Shown: positions 34,518 through 44,024 of the stretch, one piece after another | How the letters are laid out: each line of letters starts with the position of its first letter | How positions within the stretch are numbered: position 1 is the stretch's first letter | Origin: an uncultured Lachnospiraceae bacterium | GTDB taxonomy: Bacteria > Bacillota > Clostridia > Lachnospirales > Lachnospiraceae | Assembly: GCA_902788645.1 (NCBI GenBank) | Contig: CADAKW010000004.1 | Coordinates: 1-44,777, forward strand | Direction: 5' to 3' | Length of the DNA stretch: 44,777 nt | Translations under genes and position numbers: made by a program | Notes under the pieces: model-generated | Databases searched by the model: none | Seen by the model: only the letters and a program-made list of their open reading frames with translations | Told to the model about the DNA's origin: nothing

Positions 34518-35219
34518 ATGAAAAAGAGATTGATCGTGACAGCTGCCGTAATGGCACTTGCGCTGTCAGGTTGCGGCTCCGGACCGAATCTGGATGATGT
34601 CAGCAGAGATATGGAAGCGGAGTACATGGCAGGTGCATTGTTAAAGTATGATAAGAACAATGATGATGTACTTGATTATGACAGGAGTGTTTTGAAGGCT
34701 ACACCGACGCCGGAGCCCACAAGGACACCTGCAGTGACGGCGGCACCTGCTTCTTCTGCAGCGTCTCAGAACCCATCGGATCCGGAAAGTGTTAAGGACA
34801 ATTCACAGGCCAGCCTTGTGTCTCCGCAAAAAGTATATGCATTGGATCAGATTGACATAAAGATGATGTCCAGTGAGACAGGACATACATATGGCTCTGC
34901 GGATGCGGCGATCAGTGCCCATACGGGAAAAGAGCTTTTAATCGTGCATTTTCGTATTAAGAATAATTCATCAGCAAAGCAGAAGGTCAATCTGATGAAG
35001 AAGTCGCTGCAATATACACTGATCGCAGATGGAGAAACGGCAGGCAGTCCGCTGATGACGATCCTCCAGAACGATCTGCAGTATTTTAAGGAAAAGATGG
35101 CACCGGGCAGAAGCTCTGAGGCTGTTCTTATATTTGAAGTGGATAAAAAGCAGAAGATGCAGAATATATCGATCCAGGTGACAGATGGAAAAATGACAGG
35201 AGAGATTGCGGTACATTGA
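34518..35219 (+). CDS. lipoprotein of unknown function
   Basis: The 233-residue protein has a lipoprotein signal MKKRLIVTAAVMALALSGC with Cys at residue 19, then a Pro/Thr/Ser-rich spacer (TPTPEPTRTPAVTAAPASS). A C-terminal beta-rich domain includes LLIVHFRIKNNSSAKQKV and LIFEVDKKQKMQNISIQV. It is similar in style to DUF4352/DUF5067 immunoglobulin-like lipoproteins. ATG 34518 is chosen over 34488 because the signal peptide starts there. It lies 162 bases after the kinase gene, whose end may form a weak CCGGAAAA/TTTTCCGG hairpin. Confidence 0.78.
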   Translation: MKKRLIVTAAVMALALSGCGSGPNLDDVSRDMEAEYMAGALLKYDKNNDDVLDYDRSVLKATPTPEPTRTPAVTAAPASSAASQNPSDPESVKDNSQASLVSPQKVYALDQIDIKMMSSETGHTYGSADAAISAHTGKELLIVHFRIKNNSSAKQKVNLMKKSLQYTLIADGETAGSPLMTILQNDLQYFKEKMAPGRSSEAVLIFEVDKKQKMQNISIQVTDGKMTGEIAVH

Positions 35220-35256
35220 TGTGATCTCAGATTTTTGAAAGGCAGGGTGATTATAC

Positions 35257-36183
35257 ATGGAGACAGGTATATTATTAGAGAGTGGAACAAATGAGTTAGA
35301 GATTCTGGAGTTTCGGGTTGGTCAGAATTATTATGGAATTAATGTGGCAAAGATCAGGGAGATCCTGCCATATCAGAAGCCGACGCCGATCCCTAATGCA
35401 GATGCAAGGATAGAGGGCATTTTTATGCCGAGAGACGAGATCATTTCAATCGTTGATCTGTCGCGGGTAATGAATATGCCGATGTCTGCGTCTACAGCAG
35501 GCGATATGTACATAGTTACAAATTTCAATAACCTCAATACAGCATTTCATGTACAGGGAGTAGAAGGAATCCACAGAGTATCCTGGGAGGATATCATTGA
35601 ACCGGATTCTACGATCAATGCGTCGGGCATGGGGATGGCAACGGGAATTGTCAGGATCGATGACCGTCTGATCATTATCCTTGATTTTGAAAAGATCGTG
35701 GCAGAGATCAATCCGGAGACAGGATTGAAGATGTCTGATGTGGAGCATATGACGGGCCGGTCCCGCGTGGATTCTCCTATTTTGATCGCAGAGGATTCCC
35801 CACTGCTTGGAAAGATGCTGCTGGACTGCTTAAAGAGAGCGGGATTTGTCAATATAGACATTACCAGTAACGGAAAAGAGTGCTGGGATAAGCTTACTTC
35901 ATATGAAGAGCAGGGAGTATTGGATCAAAAGGTAGCCTGTGTCATCACAGATATTGAGATGCCCCAGATGGATGGTCATCATCTGACCAAACTGATCAAA
36001 AGCAACGACAATATGATGCATATACCGGTTATTATTTTCTCCTCTCTGATCAATGATGAGATGAGGAAAAAAGGAGAGAGTCTTGGGGCTGACATGCAGC
36101 TGTCAAAGCCGGAGATCGGACAGCTGGTAGGTGCTATTGATCAGATCCTGCAGATTGAGAATGCAGATGGGGCATCTGCATAA
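35257..36183 (+). CDS. cheV: CheV-type chemotaxis coupling protein
   Basis: The 308-residue protein has an N-terminal CheW domain (LEFRVGQNYYGINVAKIREIL, FMPRDEIISIVDLSRVMN, IIILDFEKIVAEINPETG). Its receiver has ILIAEDSPLLGKMLLDCL, ITDIEMPQMDG with the phospho-acceptor Asp, VIIFSSL and LSKPEI. CheV couples chemoreceptors to CheA and adapts the signal. No cheA or receptor gene is in the window. The next gene starts 34 bases later. Confidence 0.94.
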   Translation: METGILLESGTNELEILEFRVGQNYYGINVAKIREILPYQKPTPIPNADARIEGIFMPRDEIISIVDLSRVMNMPMSASTAGDMYIVTNFNNLNTAFHVQGVEGIHRVSWEDIIEPDSTINASGMGMATGIVRIDDRLIIILDFEKIVAEINPETGLKMSDVEHMTGRSRVDSPILIAEDSPLLGKMLLDCLKRAGFVNIDITSNGKECWDKLTSYEEQGVLDQKVACVITDIEMPQMDGHHLTKLIKSNDNMMHIPVIIFSSLINDEMRKKGESLGADMQLSKPEIGQLVGAIDQILQIENADGASA

Positions 36184-36217
36184 TGTAAGAGCAACAGATA
36201 ATTAAGGAGATAGAATC

Positions 36218-38002
36218 TTGAACGAAGAAGATTTGAAGGATGTGGCAGAGGATGCCAAGGAACAGGAAATAAGTGAATATGAGAGCCTGCAGGATTTTGT
36301 TGATCTGGAGGATCTGAGCAGCCTTATGGGAGAGGATGATTTTGCTGATCTGGAGGATCTGGGAGATATTTCAGACCTTGATCTGGACGGAGACGGCATT
36401 CTGGAGGATGAGGCGGCTTCAGAAGATGAACCGGAGGATTCTGCAAAGGAGTCCGTTTCAGCAGAGGAGCCGGAGGGCGCTTCTGAGGATGCGCTGCAGG
36501 ATGTTGTTTCCGGAGGAGAGCCGGAGGATGCACTGCAGGATATCGTTTCCGGAGGAGAACCGGAGGATGCTGGTTCCGGAGAAGAGCAGGGCGATCCATT
36601 GCCGGATGTTGTCATGCCGGAGACAGATGCTGATATACTTCCCGGGGCAGAGGAAACGGCAGCAGAGGATGGGCAGGATCAGGAATATGATGATATGGTA
36701 TCTCTTGATGATCTGCCGGATCTCAGTGAAATAGAGGATCTGGGATTGTTTTCTGACGACCCTGCGGAGGAAGCAGCCACGGAAGAGCCGGCTGCAGAGG
36801 CGTCCGTGGATGATCTGGTGGGAGATTTTCTGGATGATCTTGATGCTTCCGGAGGTACAGCCGGTGCGGAGCCGGAGAAGGAGCCTGGGGATACAGACGC
36901 TGTTGATCAGGATATCCCTTCTGCGGAGGAAATGGATTCCTTAATGGACGTGGACAAAGCCTTGTCCGGTGATATGGATGCTCCGGAGGAAGCGCAGGAT
37001 GAGCCGGATATAGACCCTGAGGCGGAGCCGGAGGAGGAAGCCTTTGGTCTGGATGATATTCTGGCATTGGAACCGGAGGAGGAAGAACCGGGAGATGATA
37101 TGCAGGCGCTGCTGGAGGGACTGTCAGAGGATGATATGTCCGGGCTTGCGGCAGATGATCAAAGTGCATCTGCAACCGGGGAAAAGAAACCGGGCTTGTT
37201 AAAACGACTGTTTGGCAATATTGTAACAGACGAGATTGCGGAAGCGGAGCGGGCCCAGAGAGAAAAGGATAAAGAGGAAGCGGCTGCAAAGCAGGAGGCA
37301 GCAGAGGCGGCCCAGGCTGAGAAAAAGCTTGCCAAGGAGGCGAAGGCAGCAGAAAAGGCGGAGGCCAAGAAAGCAAAGGCCGAGGAAAAAGAGCTGAAGA
37401 AAGCTGCGAAAGCCGAGGAAAAAGCACAGAAAAAGGCGGAGAAGGAAGCAAAGAAAGCCGAGGAGGCGGCCCAGGCTGAGCTGGAGGTTACCGGAAAGCT
37501 CAATAAAGTAGGGGTTTCCATTGTCATTATTCTGGCAGCAATGTTTCTGGCAACAGAAATCTCGGGTACAGAGATCTTTAGTTACCGATCCACCATGAAG
37601 CAGGCATCCGGCTTCTTTGAAGCAGGAAAATACACGGATGCTTATCAGAAGATTCTGGGAACCGATATGAAAAAGAAGGATCAGGAAACCTATGATAAGA
37701 TCATTACCGTTATGAAGGTACAGCGTTCCTTAAATTCTTATGAGAATTATGACAATATGAAGTATTATCCGGATGCGTTAAATGCATTGCTGGTGGGCTT
37801 AAAGAAGTATGATGAGAATATTGAGACAGCCAGAAATCTGGAGGTCGAAAAGGATATGGACAGCTGTAAGGAAAAGATCCTGACTCTGCTGGATGAGGAG
37901 TATGGTTTATCCGAGGAGCAGGCGAGAGAGATTCTTTCCTTGAAAAAGGATACATACACGGACCGGGTTGTAGAGCTTGGTTTACAGAAAAAGAATTCAT
38001 AA
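36218..38002 (+). CDS. highly charged membrane protein with acidic N-terminus and basic coiled coil
   Basis: The 594-residue protein starts with TTG at 36218, supported by AAGGAGAT 7 bases before it. The first 300 residues are very acidic and low in complexity, with many Glu, Asp, Pro and Ala and a 39-base tandem repeat. A short folded motif KKPGLLKRLFGNIVTDEIAE follows. Then comes a long Lys/Ala/Glu coiled coil (about 345-425), one membrane helix (about 427-447) and a 140-residue helical domain that may be TPR-like (FFEAGKYTDAYQKIL, YYPDALNALLVGLKKYDENI). It recalls bacterial tip or pole-organising proteins, but I recognise no family. It follows cheV closely. Confidence 0.75.
   Translation: MNEEDLKDVAEDAKEQEISEYESLQDFVDLEDLSSLMGEDDFADLEDLGDISDLDLDGDGILEDEAASEDEPEDSAKESVSAEEPEGASEDALQDVVSGGEPEDALQDIVSGGEPEDAGSGEEQGDPLPDVVMPETDADILPGAEETAAEDGQDQEYDDMVSLDDLPDLSEIEDLGLFSDDPAEEAATEEPAAEASVDDLVGDFLDDLDASGGTAGAEPEKEPGDTDAVDQDIPSAEEMDSLMDVDKALSGDMDAPEEAQDEPDIDPEAEPEEEAFGLDDILALEPEEEEPGDDMQALLEGLSEDDMSGLAADDQSASATGEKKPGLLKRLFGNIVTDEIAEAERAQREKDKEEAAAKQEAAEAAQAEKKLAKEAKAAEKAEAKKAKAEEKELKKAAKAEEKAQKKAEKEAKKAEEAAQAELEVTGKLNKVGVSIVIILAAMFLATEISGTEIFSYRSTMKQASGFFEAGKYTDAYQKILGTDMKKKDQETYDKIITVMKVQRSLNSYENYDNMKYYPDALNALLVGLKKYDENIETARNLEVEKDMDSCKEKILTLLDEEYGLSEEQAREILSLKKDTYTDRVVELGLQKKNS
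36488..36565 (+). repeat. two 39-base in-frame tandem repeats
   Basis: Units 36488-36526 and 36527-36565 encode DALQDVVSGGEPE and DALQDIVSGGEPE within the acidic region. Confidence 0.8.
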
Positions 38003-38013
38003 TATGAAAATAA

Positions 38014-38044
38014 ACAGGGCATTGAGATTTTCTCAATGCCCTGT
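38014..38044 (-). terminator. terminator after the DUF1846 gene
   Basis: A perfect 13-bp stem (38014-38026 with 38032-38044) closes a 5-base loop. On the minus strand it is followed by TTTATTTT, so it mainly serves the DUF1846 gene; it may also stop the convergent charged-protein transcript. Confidence 0.75.
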
Positions 38045-38094
38045 CTGACTATGATAACAGTAATTGATCTGATATTATTTTAGGGGAACGCATC

Positions 38095-39573
38095 TTAATT
38101 GTTGGAAGCTCCCTCATAGACAGCTTCGTTGGTCAGCTCGATACCAAGCTTTTTGAAGGTATTGATATCGATCGGAGATAAGATCGAGGAAACGTGAAGC
38201 TGGCAGCCGGATAATTTAGGAAGCTGTTCCAATGCAAGCTTGGCATTTGGATCGGATACCGCACACATGGACAGTGCGATCAATACCTCGTCTGTATGAA
38301 GGCGGGGGTTTTTGCTTCCGAGATAGCCGGTCTTTAACTGCTGGATCGGTTCAATAAAGGTGCGGGAGATCAGATGCACCTTTTTGTCAATCCTGCCCAG
38401 TACCTTGATGGCGTTTAAGAGAACGGCTGATGCCGGTCCCAGCAGATCCGAGGTGGATCCGGTAACAATCGTTCCGTCAGGCAGCTCCAATGCTGCTGCG
38501 GCAGAGCTGTTTTCGACTGCCAGATCATTGGCAGCGGGAACGACCGTGCGGTCATTGACAGTGATCTTTGCCTGTTTCATGATCAGCTCCTGCTTGTAGA
38601 CCTCATCCTTAGATGCTTCATCTTTCACAAAGCGGTTCAGAGACTGATAATATCTGCGGATGATCTCCTGACGGGAGGCCTCCTGACAAACTTCATCATC
38701 GACAATACAGTTTCCTGCCATATTGACTCCCATATCTGTCGGGGACTTGTACGGACAATGACCATAAATACCTTCAAACATAGCGGCCAGTACCGGGTAG
38801 ATCTCAATATCGCGATTATAATTGACGGTAGTCTCTCCATAAGCCTCCAGATGGAAAGGGTCGATCATATTAACATCGTTCAGATCTGCAGTGGCGGCCT
38901 CATATGCCAGATTGACCGGATGCTTTAACGGAATATTCCAGATTGGGAAGGTTTCAAATTTGGCATAGCCGGCCTTGATGCCGTTTTTATTCTCATGATA
39001 AAGCTGGGACAGGCAGGTTGCCATTTTGCCGCTTCCCGGTCCCGGGGCTGTAACAATGACAAGGGGACGGCTTGTTTTTATATAATCATTTTTGCCATAG
39101 CCTTCATCACTGACGATCTGCTCTACGTTGTTTGGGTACCCCTCAATGGTGTAATGGTGATAGACATGGATCCCGATATCCTCAAGCTTCTTTTGGAACA
39201 GATCAGCAGATGGCTGTCCTGCATAGCGGGTGATCACAACACTGCTCACATAAAGTCCCTTTTTCTGATAGACATCAATGAGACGGATCACGTCTTGGTC
39301 GTAAGTGATCCCAAGGTCGTGACGGATCTTATTTCGTTCAATATCTGCTGCATTGATGGATATGATCATTTCCGCCTGATCGGCAAGCTGGAGTAACATC
39401 TGCAGCTTGCTGTCCGGAGCAAAACCCGGCAGAACGCGGGAAGCATGGTAATCATCAAAAAGCTTTCCGCCAAACTCCAGATAAAGCTTGTCACCAAACT
39501 GGGATATACGCTCACGGATATGTGCGGACTGCATGGACAGGTATTTATCATTGTCAAAGCCAATACGTTTCAT
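38095..39573 (-). CDS. DUF1846 domain-containing protein
   Basis: The 492-residue cytoplasmic protein matches DUF1846 by its start (MKRIGFDNDKYLSMQSAHI), the P-loop-like VTAPGPGSGKMATCLSQLYH at about 171-190, and the conserved end region GSTSDLLGPASAVLLNAIKVL. Family structures show a Rossmann-like fold, but the reaction is unsettled. Length is typical. AAAGGAG precedes the ATG. It stands alone, convergent with the charged membrane protein and divergent from the ECF sigma gene. Confidence 0.92.
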   Translation of the reverse strand: MKRIGFDNDKYLSMQSAHIRERISQFGDKLYLEFGGKLFDDYHASRVLPGFAPDSKLQMLLQLADQAEMIISINAADIERNKIRHDLGITYDQDVIRLIDVYQKKGLYVSSVVITRYAGQPSADLFQKKLEDIGIHVYHHYTIEGYPNNVEQIVSDEGYGKNDYIKTSRPLVIVTAPGPGSGKMATCLSQLYHENKNGIKAGYAKFETFPIWNIPLKHPVNLAYEAATADLNDVNMIDPFHLEAYGETTVNYNRDIEIYPVLAAMFEGIYGHCPYKSPTDMGVNMAGNCIVDDEVCQEASRQEIIRRYYQSLNRFVKDEASKDEVYKQELIMKQAKITVNDRTVVPAANDLAVENSSAAAALELPDGTIVTGSTSDLLGPASAVLLNAIKVLGRIDKKVHLISRTFIEPIQQLKTGYLGSKNPRLHTDEVLIALSMCAVSDPNAKLALEQLPKLSGCQLHVSSILSPIDINTFKKLGIELTNEAVYEGASNN

Positions 39574-39769
39574 GAAAATCTCCTTTGTAAATCAATCGAA
39601 CATGGTCGAATATTTCATAATATAAAGTGCCACATATGAGGATACCATACAAGGAAGAAAAAATACAGAGTAAAAAGGACAAATTGTGATGATATTTTGA
39701 AAATGATTATGTAAAACAGACAGAAATGTTTGTGTATAATGTAAGAGATGGAAAATATTGTAAATTTAG

Positions 39770-39798
39770 GGAACCTTTTGGGTGCGAAAAGTATCTAA
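39770..39798 (+). promoter_or_regulatory. ECF sigma-type promoter, possibly autoregulatory
   Basis: GGAACC at 39770-39775 with GTATCTAA at 39791-39798, 15 bases apart, resembles ECF promoters of the GGAAC...TCTAA kind. It lies 70 bases before the ECF sigma gene, as expected for self-activation. A separate TATAAT near 39735 has no good -35 box. Confidence 0.45.
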
Positions 39799-39867
39799 GA
39801 TAATATAGGGAATTTTTACCAAGGGCTATTGATCAGAAAATGAAAAATATGGAGATACAGAAGGCGT

Positions 39868-40327
39868 ATGAGAAGAAATGAATTTTGTGAACAGATAGAA
39901 ATATACAAATATCAATTATATATTGTAGCGTATACCATATTGAAAAATGAGGAGGATGCACAGGATGCGGTAGGAAATGCAATCCTTAAGGCGTATGAAT
40001 GCCGGGAGCAGCTGCGGTCGCAGGACAGATTTAAGGCGTGGATGATCACCATCACGAAAAATGAGGCACTGCGCATGGCAAAGAAACGGATGGAGCTTCC
40101 AGGGGATGAAAAAGTGGAGCAGTTATTGGAGCCTGCAAGAGACCATTATAATGAGCTGTGGGATTGTATTCAACAGCTGCCGGAGGAGTATCGTCATGTT
40201 TTATTATAATGACTTGTCGATCCGTGATATCGCAAAGGTTTTAGATGTTCCGTCGGGAACAGTAAAATCCCGGCTTAACCGGGTCAGACGGCTCTTAAAG
40301 CAGGCATTAGAGGGGGAACAGAAATGA
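39868..40327 (+). pseudogene. ECF sigma factor gene, frameshifted between regions 2 and 4
   Basis: The first frame (39868-40209) encodes sigma region 2 (YKYQLYIVAYTILKNEEDAQDAVGNAIL, with FKAWMITITKNEALRMAKK) and ends RHVLL at TAA 40207. The other frame, from 40202, continues with region 4: YYNDLSIRDIAKVLDVPSG, TVKSRLNRVRRLLKQAL. A continuous protein of about 155 residues would be a normal ECF sigma factor. The break lies in the repetitive TTTTATTAT at 40198-40207, where aligned relatives have a few extra residues, so a short deletion is likely. Its stop overlaps the next ATG (ATGA). The lesion could be a sequencing error. Confidence 0.85.
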
Positions 40328-41394
40328 ACAATTTTGACAGAAAGATAAGAGAACATGCCAGAAAGGTAGAAATCCCGGAGGGATATGATGAAAAGATCGA
40401 GCAGATCCTGCAGACCCTTCCGGAGGAAGAAGAAACAGAACAAAAGAGAGTTGTATGGCAGCCCCGGAGAAGGTTTGCCTTTGCTGCGGTACTCCTCCTG
40501 ATCCTGACTGTGGCAGGAATGAATGTTGCGGAGGCAGATGCCGGGATTTTTCATCGTTTTAAGATGACGATCATGGACATTCTCCATATTGATCAGGAGG
40601 ATGAGGAGTTAGGTGTGGAGAGCAGAAAGGAAAAGATAGAGAGCAAGACGGAGCTGAGCATGGAGCTACAGGAGTCGGTTGTGGATGAGCAGGGAGTGTA
40701 TTTGCTGGTGAAGATCACAGCACCGACAAGTATTGCTTTTGAGGATAAGATCTCGTTTGATTACTTTGCTTTTTGCGAAGGGGACAATTACAATACGGAT
40801 CAGCTCATTGGCGGAGGAACGGACTGCAGGCTGCTGGAAAAGGATCAGGAGAAGCCGAATGAGGCAGTGTATGTGGTGAATCTTACGGCAGATATGAAGC
40901 AATACAGGGATAAAAATGTCACAGTATGCTTCAAGGATCTGACGAGGGATCCCAATGGTGATTCTCCGGAGGTTTTGGTAGAGGGAATGTGGAGTATTAC
41001 CTTTCCGGCAGAGATGACAGTCAAGAACAAAGTGCTGCTCCGGGGAAATGAGAAAATGGAGTTCCCGTTTATTAATACAACGGCATATGTAAAAAGTATT
41101 AAACTGACACCTCTTGGTATTACGCTGACCGCAGATGTTTCCAAAGTACCGTTTGAGGATCTTGGTGTATCGGATACCTCGATCGGGATCCGTCTTAAAA
41201 TGATCGATGGCAGCGAGATATCGGTGAGTTCGCCGGAGCCGGGAGAAAAATGGATCGTGGAGAGTGGAAGCATCGAGTTTGATCAGAAAAAAGGTCATTC
41301 TTATGAAAAGTGTATTTATTCTTTCCGGGAGGCGGTCAGTGTAGCTAAGGTGGCAGGTATCTACGTGCAGGATTTATATGTGCCGGTGGAATAG
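40324..41394 (+). CDS. probable anti-sigma factor (DUF4179-like)
   Basis: The 356-residue protein has a cytoplasmic N-terminus of about 52 residues, the position of a sigma-binding region. One membrane helix follows (FAFAAVLLLILTVAGMNVA, about 53-71), then a large extracellular beta-rich part with a DUF4179-like start (DAGIFHRFKMTIMDILHI) and repeated strands. Its start overlaps the ECF sigma stop as ATGA, the standard arrangement for a sigma/anti-sigma pair. The extracellular part probably senses envelope conditions. The LRR gene follows after 23 bases. Confidence 0.82.
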   Translation: MNNFDRKIREHARKVEIPEGYDEKIEQILQTLPEEEETEQKRVVWQPRRRFAFAAVLLLILTVAGMNVAEADAGIFHRFKMTIMDILHIDQEDEELGVESRKEKIESKTELSMELQESVVDEQGVYLLVKITAPTSIAFEDKISFDYFAFCEGDNYNTDQLIGGGTDCRLLEKDQEKPNEAVYVVNLTADMKQYRDKNVTVCFKDLTRDPNGDSPEVLVEGMWSITFPAEMTVKNKVLLRGNEKMEFPFINTTAYVKSIKLTPLGITLTADVSKVPFEDLGVSDTSIGIRLKMIDGSEISVSSPEPGEKWIVESGSIEFDQKKGHSYEKCIYSFREAVSVAKVAGIYVQDLYVPVE

Positions 41395-41417
41395 ATCATG
41401 AAAAGGAGGAGAATTGT

Positions 41418-43419
41418 ATGAGGAAGAAAATCAAATGGAAGAAGAAGGTGGTGACCGGTCTGTTGTTTGCTGTGCTGGCGGCCGGCACTGTGGTGCTGCA
41501 GGGAGATCATTCTGTGGTAAAGGCGGTCGGTGAGACAGGGGGAGACACTTCAGGTCACGGAGGATGGAGCATGGGAATATGAATATGTGGATGGACCGGA
41601 GGGAGAAACCGGGGTTACCATCACAAAATATACGGGAGAAGCCAGTGATCCCATTATTCCGGCAGAAATTAACGGGTATCCTGTGACGGAGCTAGCCAAA
41701 ACGTCATTTAACAGAAATACCGGTTTAACAGAGGTGGAGTTCCCGGATTCTCTTGTAAGGATTGACGGCGCTGCATTTTACGGCTGCACCGGTCTGGAGA
41801 CGGCGGTCATACCAAACAGTGTGGAGGACATCAAGTTTGATGCGTTTTATTATTGTACTGATCTGACAATCTATGCAGAAGAGGAATCCACCGGTTTCTA
41901 TTATGCCAAGCATGAAGGGATAAATTATGTCACCGTAAATTGTGCATTATATCCTATTCATAAAAACGAAGAAGGCTGGCTGTATACCAAATATTGGGAT
42001 AATAATGAGCTGGAGATCGTGGGATATCAGGGTGGTGAGACAGATGTAGAGATTCCACGGCAGATTGATGATTATCAGACAAAATGGATCGCAGGCCGGA
42101 TTTTTATGGAAACCGGGATAGAAAATATTACTTTCCCGGAAGGAGTAGAGAAAATTGGGGAACAGGCATGTGAAGGATGTTATGCATTAAAAAGTGTTAC
42201 CCTGCCGGAGACTCTCTGTTATCTGGGAGACAGGGCATTCTGGCAGTGTACCGCTCTGACCGGGGTGACGATCCCCGCGTCTGTCACCTATATCGGTATG
42301 GATGCATTTTATCAGTGTGAAAATCTTTCTGACGTAGATTTTGAAATGAGATCCTCGGAAGAAGAGCTGGAACTGGGAATCCATGCTTTTTATGAATGTG
42401 ATCTGAAAAGCATTGAACTGCCGGCGGGGGTAAAGAGTCTCGGAGAGGCTGTTTTTTATAATAATGAGTCTCTGGAGAAGGTAACTTTGCCGGAGGGAGT
42501 GGAAAGTATTGGAAGCTACTGTTTCTACGGATGTCTGTCTCTGGAGTCGGTAAATCTGCCATCTACGGTTACCTATATCTGGGATGCTGCTTTTATGGGG
42601 TGTCAGAACATTACGGAGATCACGGTTCCTGCAAGCGTTACAACCATTGAGAAGTATGCATTTGACGGATGTATTTCGTTAATGAAGGTAACCATCCGGA
42701 AAAATGTGACAAAGTTAAACGGTGAGATATTTGATGGGTGCGAGAAGCTGACAATATATACGGATGCGGGATCTGAGGCAGAGCAGTATGCAAAGGAAAG
42801 GGATATTCCATATGTGCTGCTGGGGGAGCCGTCGGAGGGGACAGAAAGTCCGGAGCCATCAGAGGCACCAAAGCCGTCGGAGACACCGGAAGCTCCTGAG
42901 TCCGGAAATACACAGCCACCGGCAGGTACCACAACTGCACCGGGACAGGGAACGCAGACACAACCACCGGCAGGTACCACGACTGCACCGGGACAGGGAA
43001 CACAGACACAGCCAACCGCAGGTACCACAACTGCACCGGGACAGGGAACGCAGACACAGCCTTCTGCAGCGGCAAACGGTCAGACATCCGGTGGAGCAGC
43101 TCAGACACAGGATGACACGAAAAAGACAGAAGTATCCTCTGTGGCAGCAGTGAAAAGCTTCAAGGCAACAGCTGGAAAAAGAGTGATCGCCATGCACTGG
43201 AAAAAGGTGTCCGGGGCTTCCGGTTACCAGATCCAGATCAGCACAAAGAAGAATTTTGCCGGGGCAAAGACAATAAAGGTCAAAAAAACGAAAAAGAATC
43301 TGAACAAATTAAAGAAAGAAACAATATATTATCTCAGAATCCGTGCTTATGCCGTCAATGGAGCGGATAAAAAAGCGATATATGGTAAATGGGCAACGGT
43401 ACATGTAAGAACGAGATAA
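41418..43419 (+). CDS. secreted leucine-rich-repeat protein, frameshifted after the signal peptide
   Basis: AGGAGG at 41404-41409 and ATG 41418 begin a signal peptide (KKKVVTGLLFAVLAAGTVVL, cleavage near VKA), but this frame stops at TGA 41580-41582. The body continues in another frame, open from 41521: BspA-type leucine-rich repeats (such as VTLPEGVESIGSYCFYGC, ITVPASVTTIEKYAFDGC) to about 42840, a Pro/Thr linker with three 48-base repeats, and a fibronectin type III-like end (VIAMHWKKVSGASGYQIQIS). Removing one G from the five-G run at 41538-41542 joins the frames exactly. It could be a sequencing error, a mutation or a switchable tract. It is probably in the sigma-factor operon. Confidence 0.85.
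42910..43053 (+). repeat. three 48-base in-frame tandem repeats
   Basis: Units begin at 42910, 42958 and 43006 and encode TQPPAGTTTAPGQGTQ, twice unchanged and once with PT for PP. They form the flexible linker of the LRR protein. Confidence 0.92.
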
Positions 43420-43430
43420 ATGGTAAATGG

Positions 43431-43476
43431 AGCTTCGCACATACAGATATTAAGTATCCGGTGTGCGGAGCTTTTC
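43431..43476 (+). terminator. terminator after the LRR gene
   Basis: AGCTTCGCACA at 43431-43441 pairs with TGTGCGGAGCT at 43462-43472 (one G-T pair) around a 20-base loop and runs into TTTT. It starts 11 bases after the stop. Confidence 0.8.
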
Positions 43477-43525
43477 ATTCCGGGAGAGAAATGATATAGT
43501 TTTATATATCAGGGGGTGACAGGAA

Positions 43526-44020
43526 ATGACACAGGAACGGCAGGATACGATCATAAACAGCCTGATCGACAGACGTATTACGATTTCTACCATGGAGAGT
43601 TGTACTTCGGGAATGATCGCATCTATGATCACAGATACGTCAGGTGCGTCGGCTATTTTTCCGGGAGGATATGTAACATATCTGAACGAAACAAAGGTTC
43701 TGACCGGCGTGGATCCGGAGGTGATCGCAACATACGGTGTATATTCGAGGGAGTGTGCTGTGGCAATGGCACAGACTGCCTGCAAAAAACTGGATACCGA
43801 TATCGGCATTGGCATTACGGGAACCACGGGCAATCTGGATCCCTATAATGCGGACAGCGTGCAGGGACAGGCATTTTTCAGCATAGTGTGGAATGGAAAT
43901 GTATCCGTTTATGAGATAAATACTGATGTGACAGGGAAGACCCGTCATGAGATCAAGCAGCTTTATGCAGACCGTGTATTTGAGAAGCTGGCAGAAATCA
44001 TTAACGTAAAGCAGGGATAA
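43526..44020 (+). CDS. pncC: CinA C-terminal domain protein (nicotinamide-nucleotide amidase)
   Basis: The 164-residue protein is the stand-alone amidase domain of CinA, which turns nicotinamide mononucleotide into nicotinate mononucleotide in NAD recycling. Motifs include the nucleophile Ser in STMESCTSGMIASMITD, the strand-loop IFPGGYVTYLNETK, VYSRECAVAMAQ and IGIGITGTTGNLD. Usual members read GPGG where this has GTTG. GGGGGTGAC precedes the ATG. The next gene starts 4 bases after the stop. Confidence 0.92.
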   Translation: MTQERQDTIINSLIDRRITISTMESCTSGMIASMITDTSGASAIFPGGYVTYLNETKVLTGVDPEVIATYGVYSRECAVAMAQTACKKLDTDIGIGITGTTGNLDPYNADSVQGQAFFSIVWNGNVSVYEINTDVTGKTRHEIKQLYADRVFEKLAEIINVKQG

Positions 44021-44024
44021 AGTT

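Noticed and set aside
36723..37451. Pro/Leu-rich minus-strand frame opposite the charged protein
   Set aside because: It is the complement of Glu/Ala/Lys-rich codons, with no family motif.
42910..43053. Regular short repeats considered as a CRISPR-like array
   Set aside because: They are in-frame tandem codon repeats without spacers.
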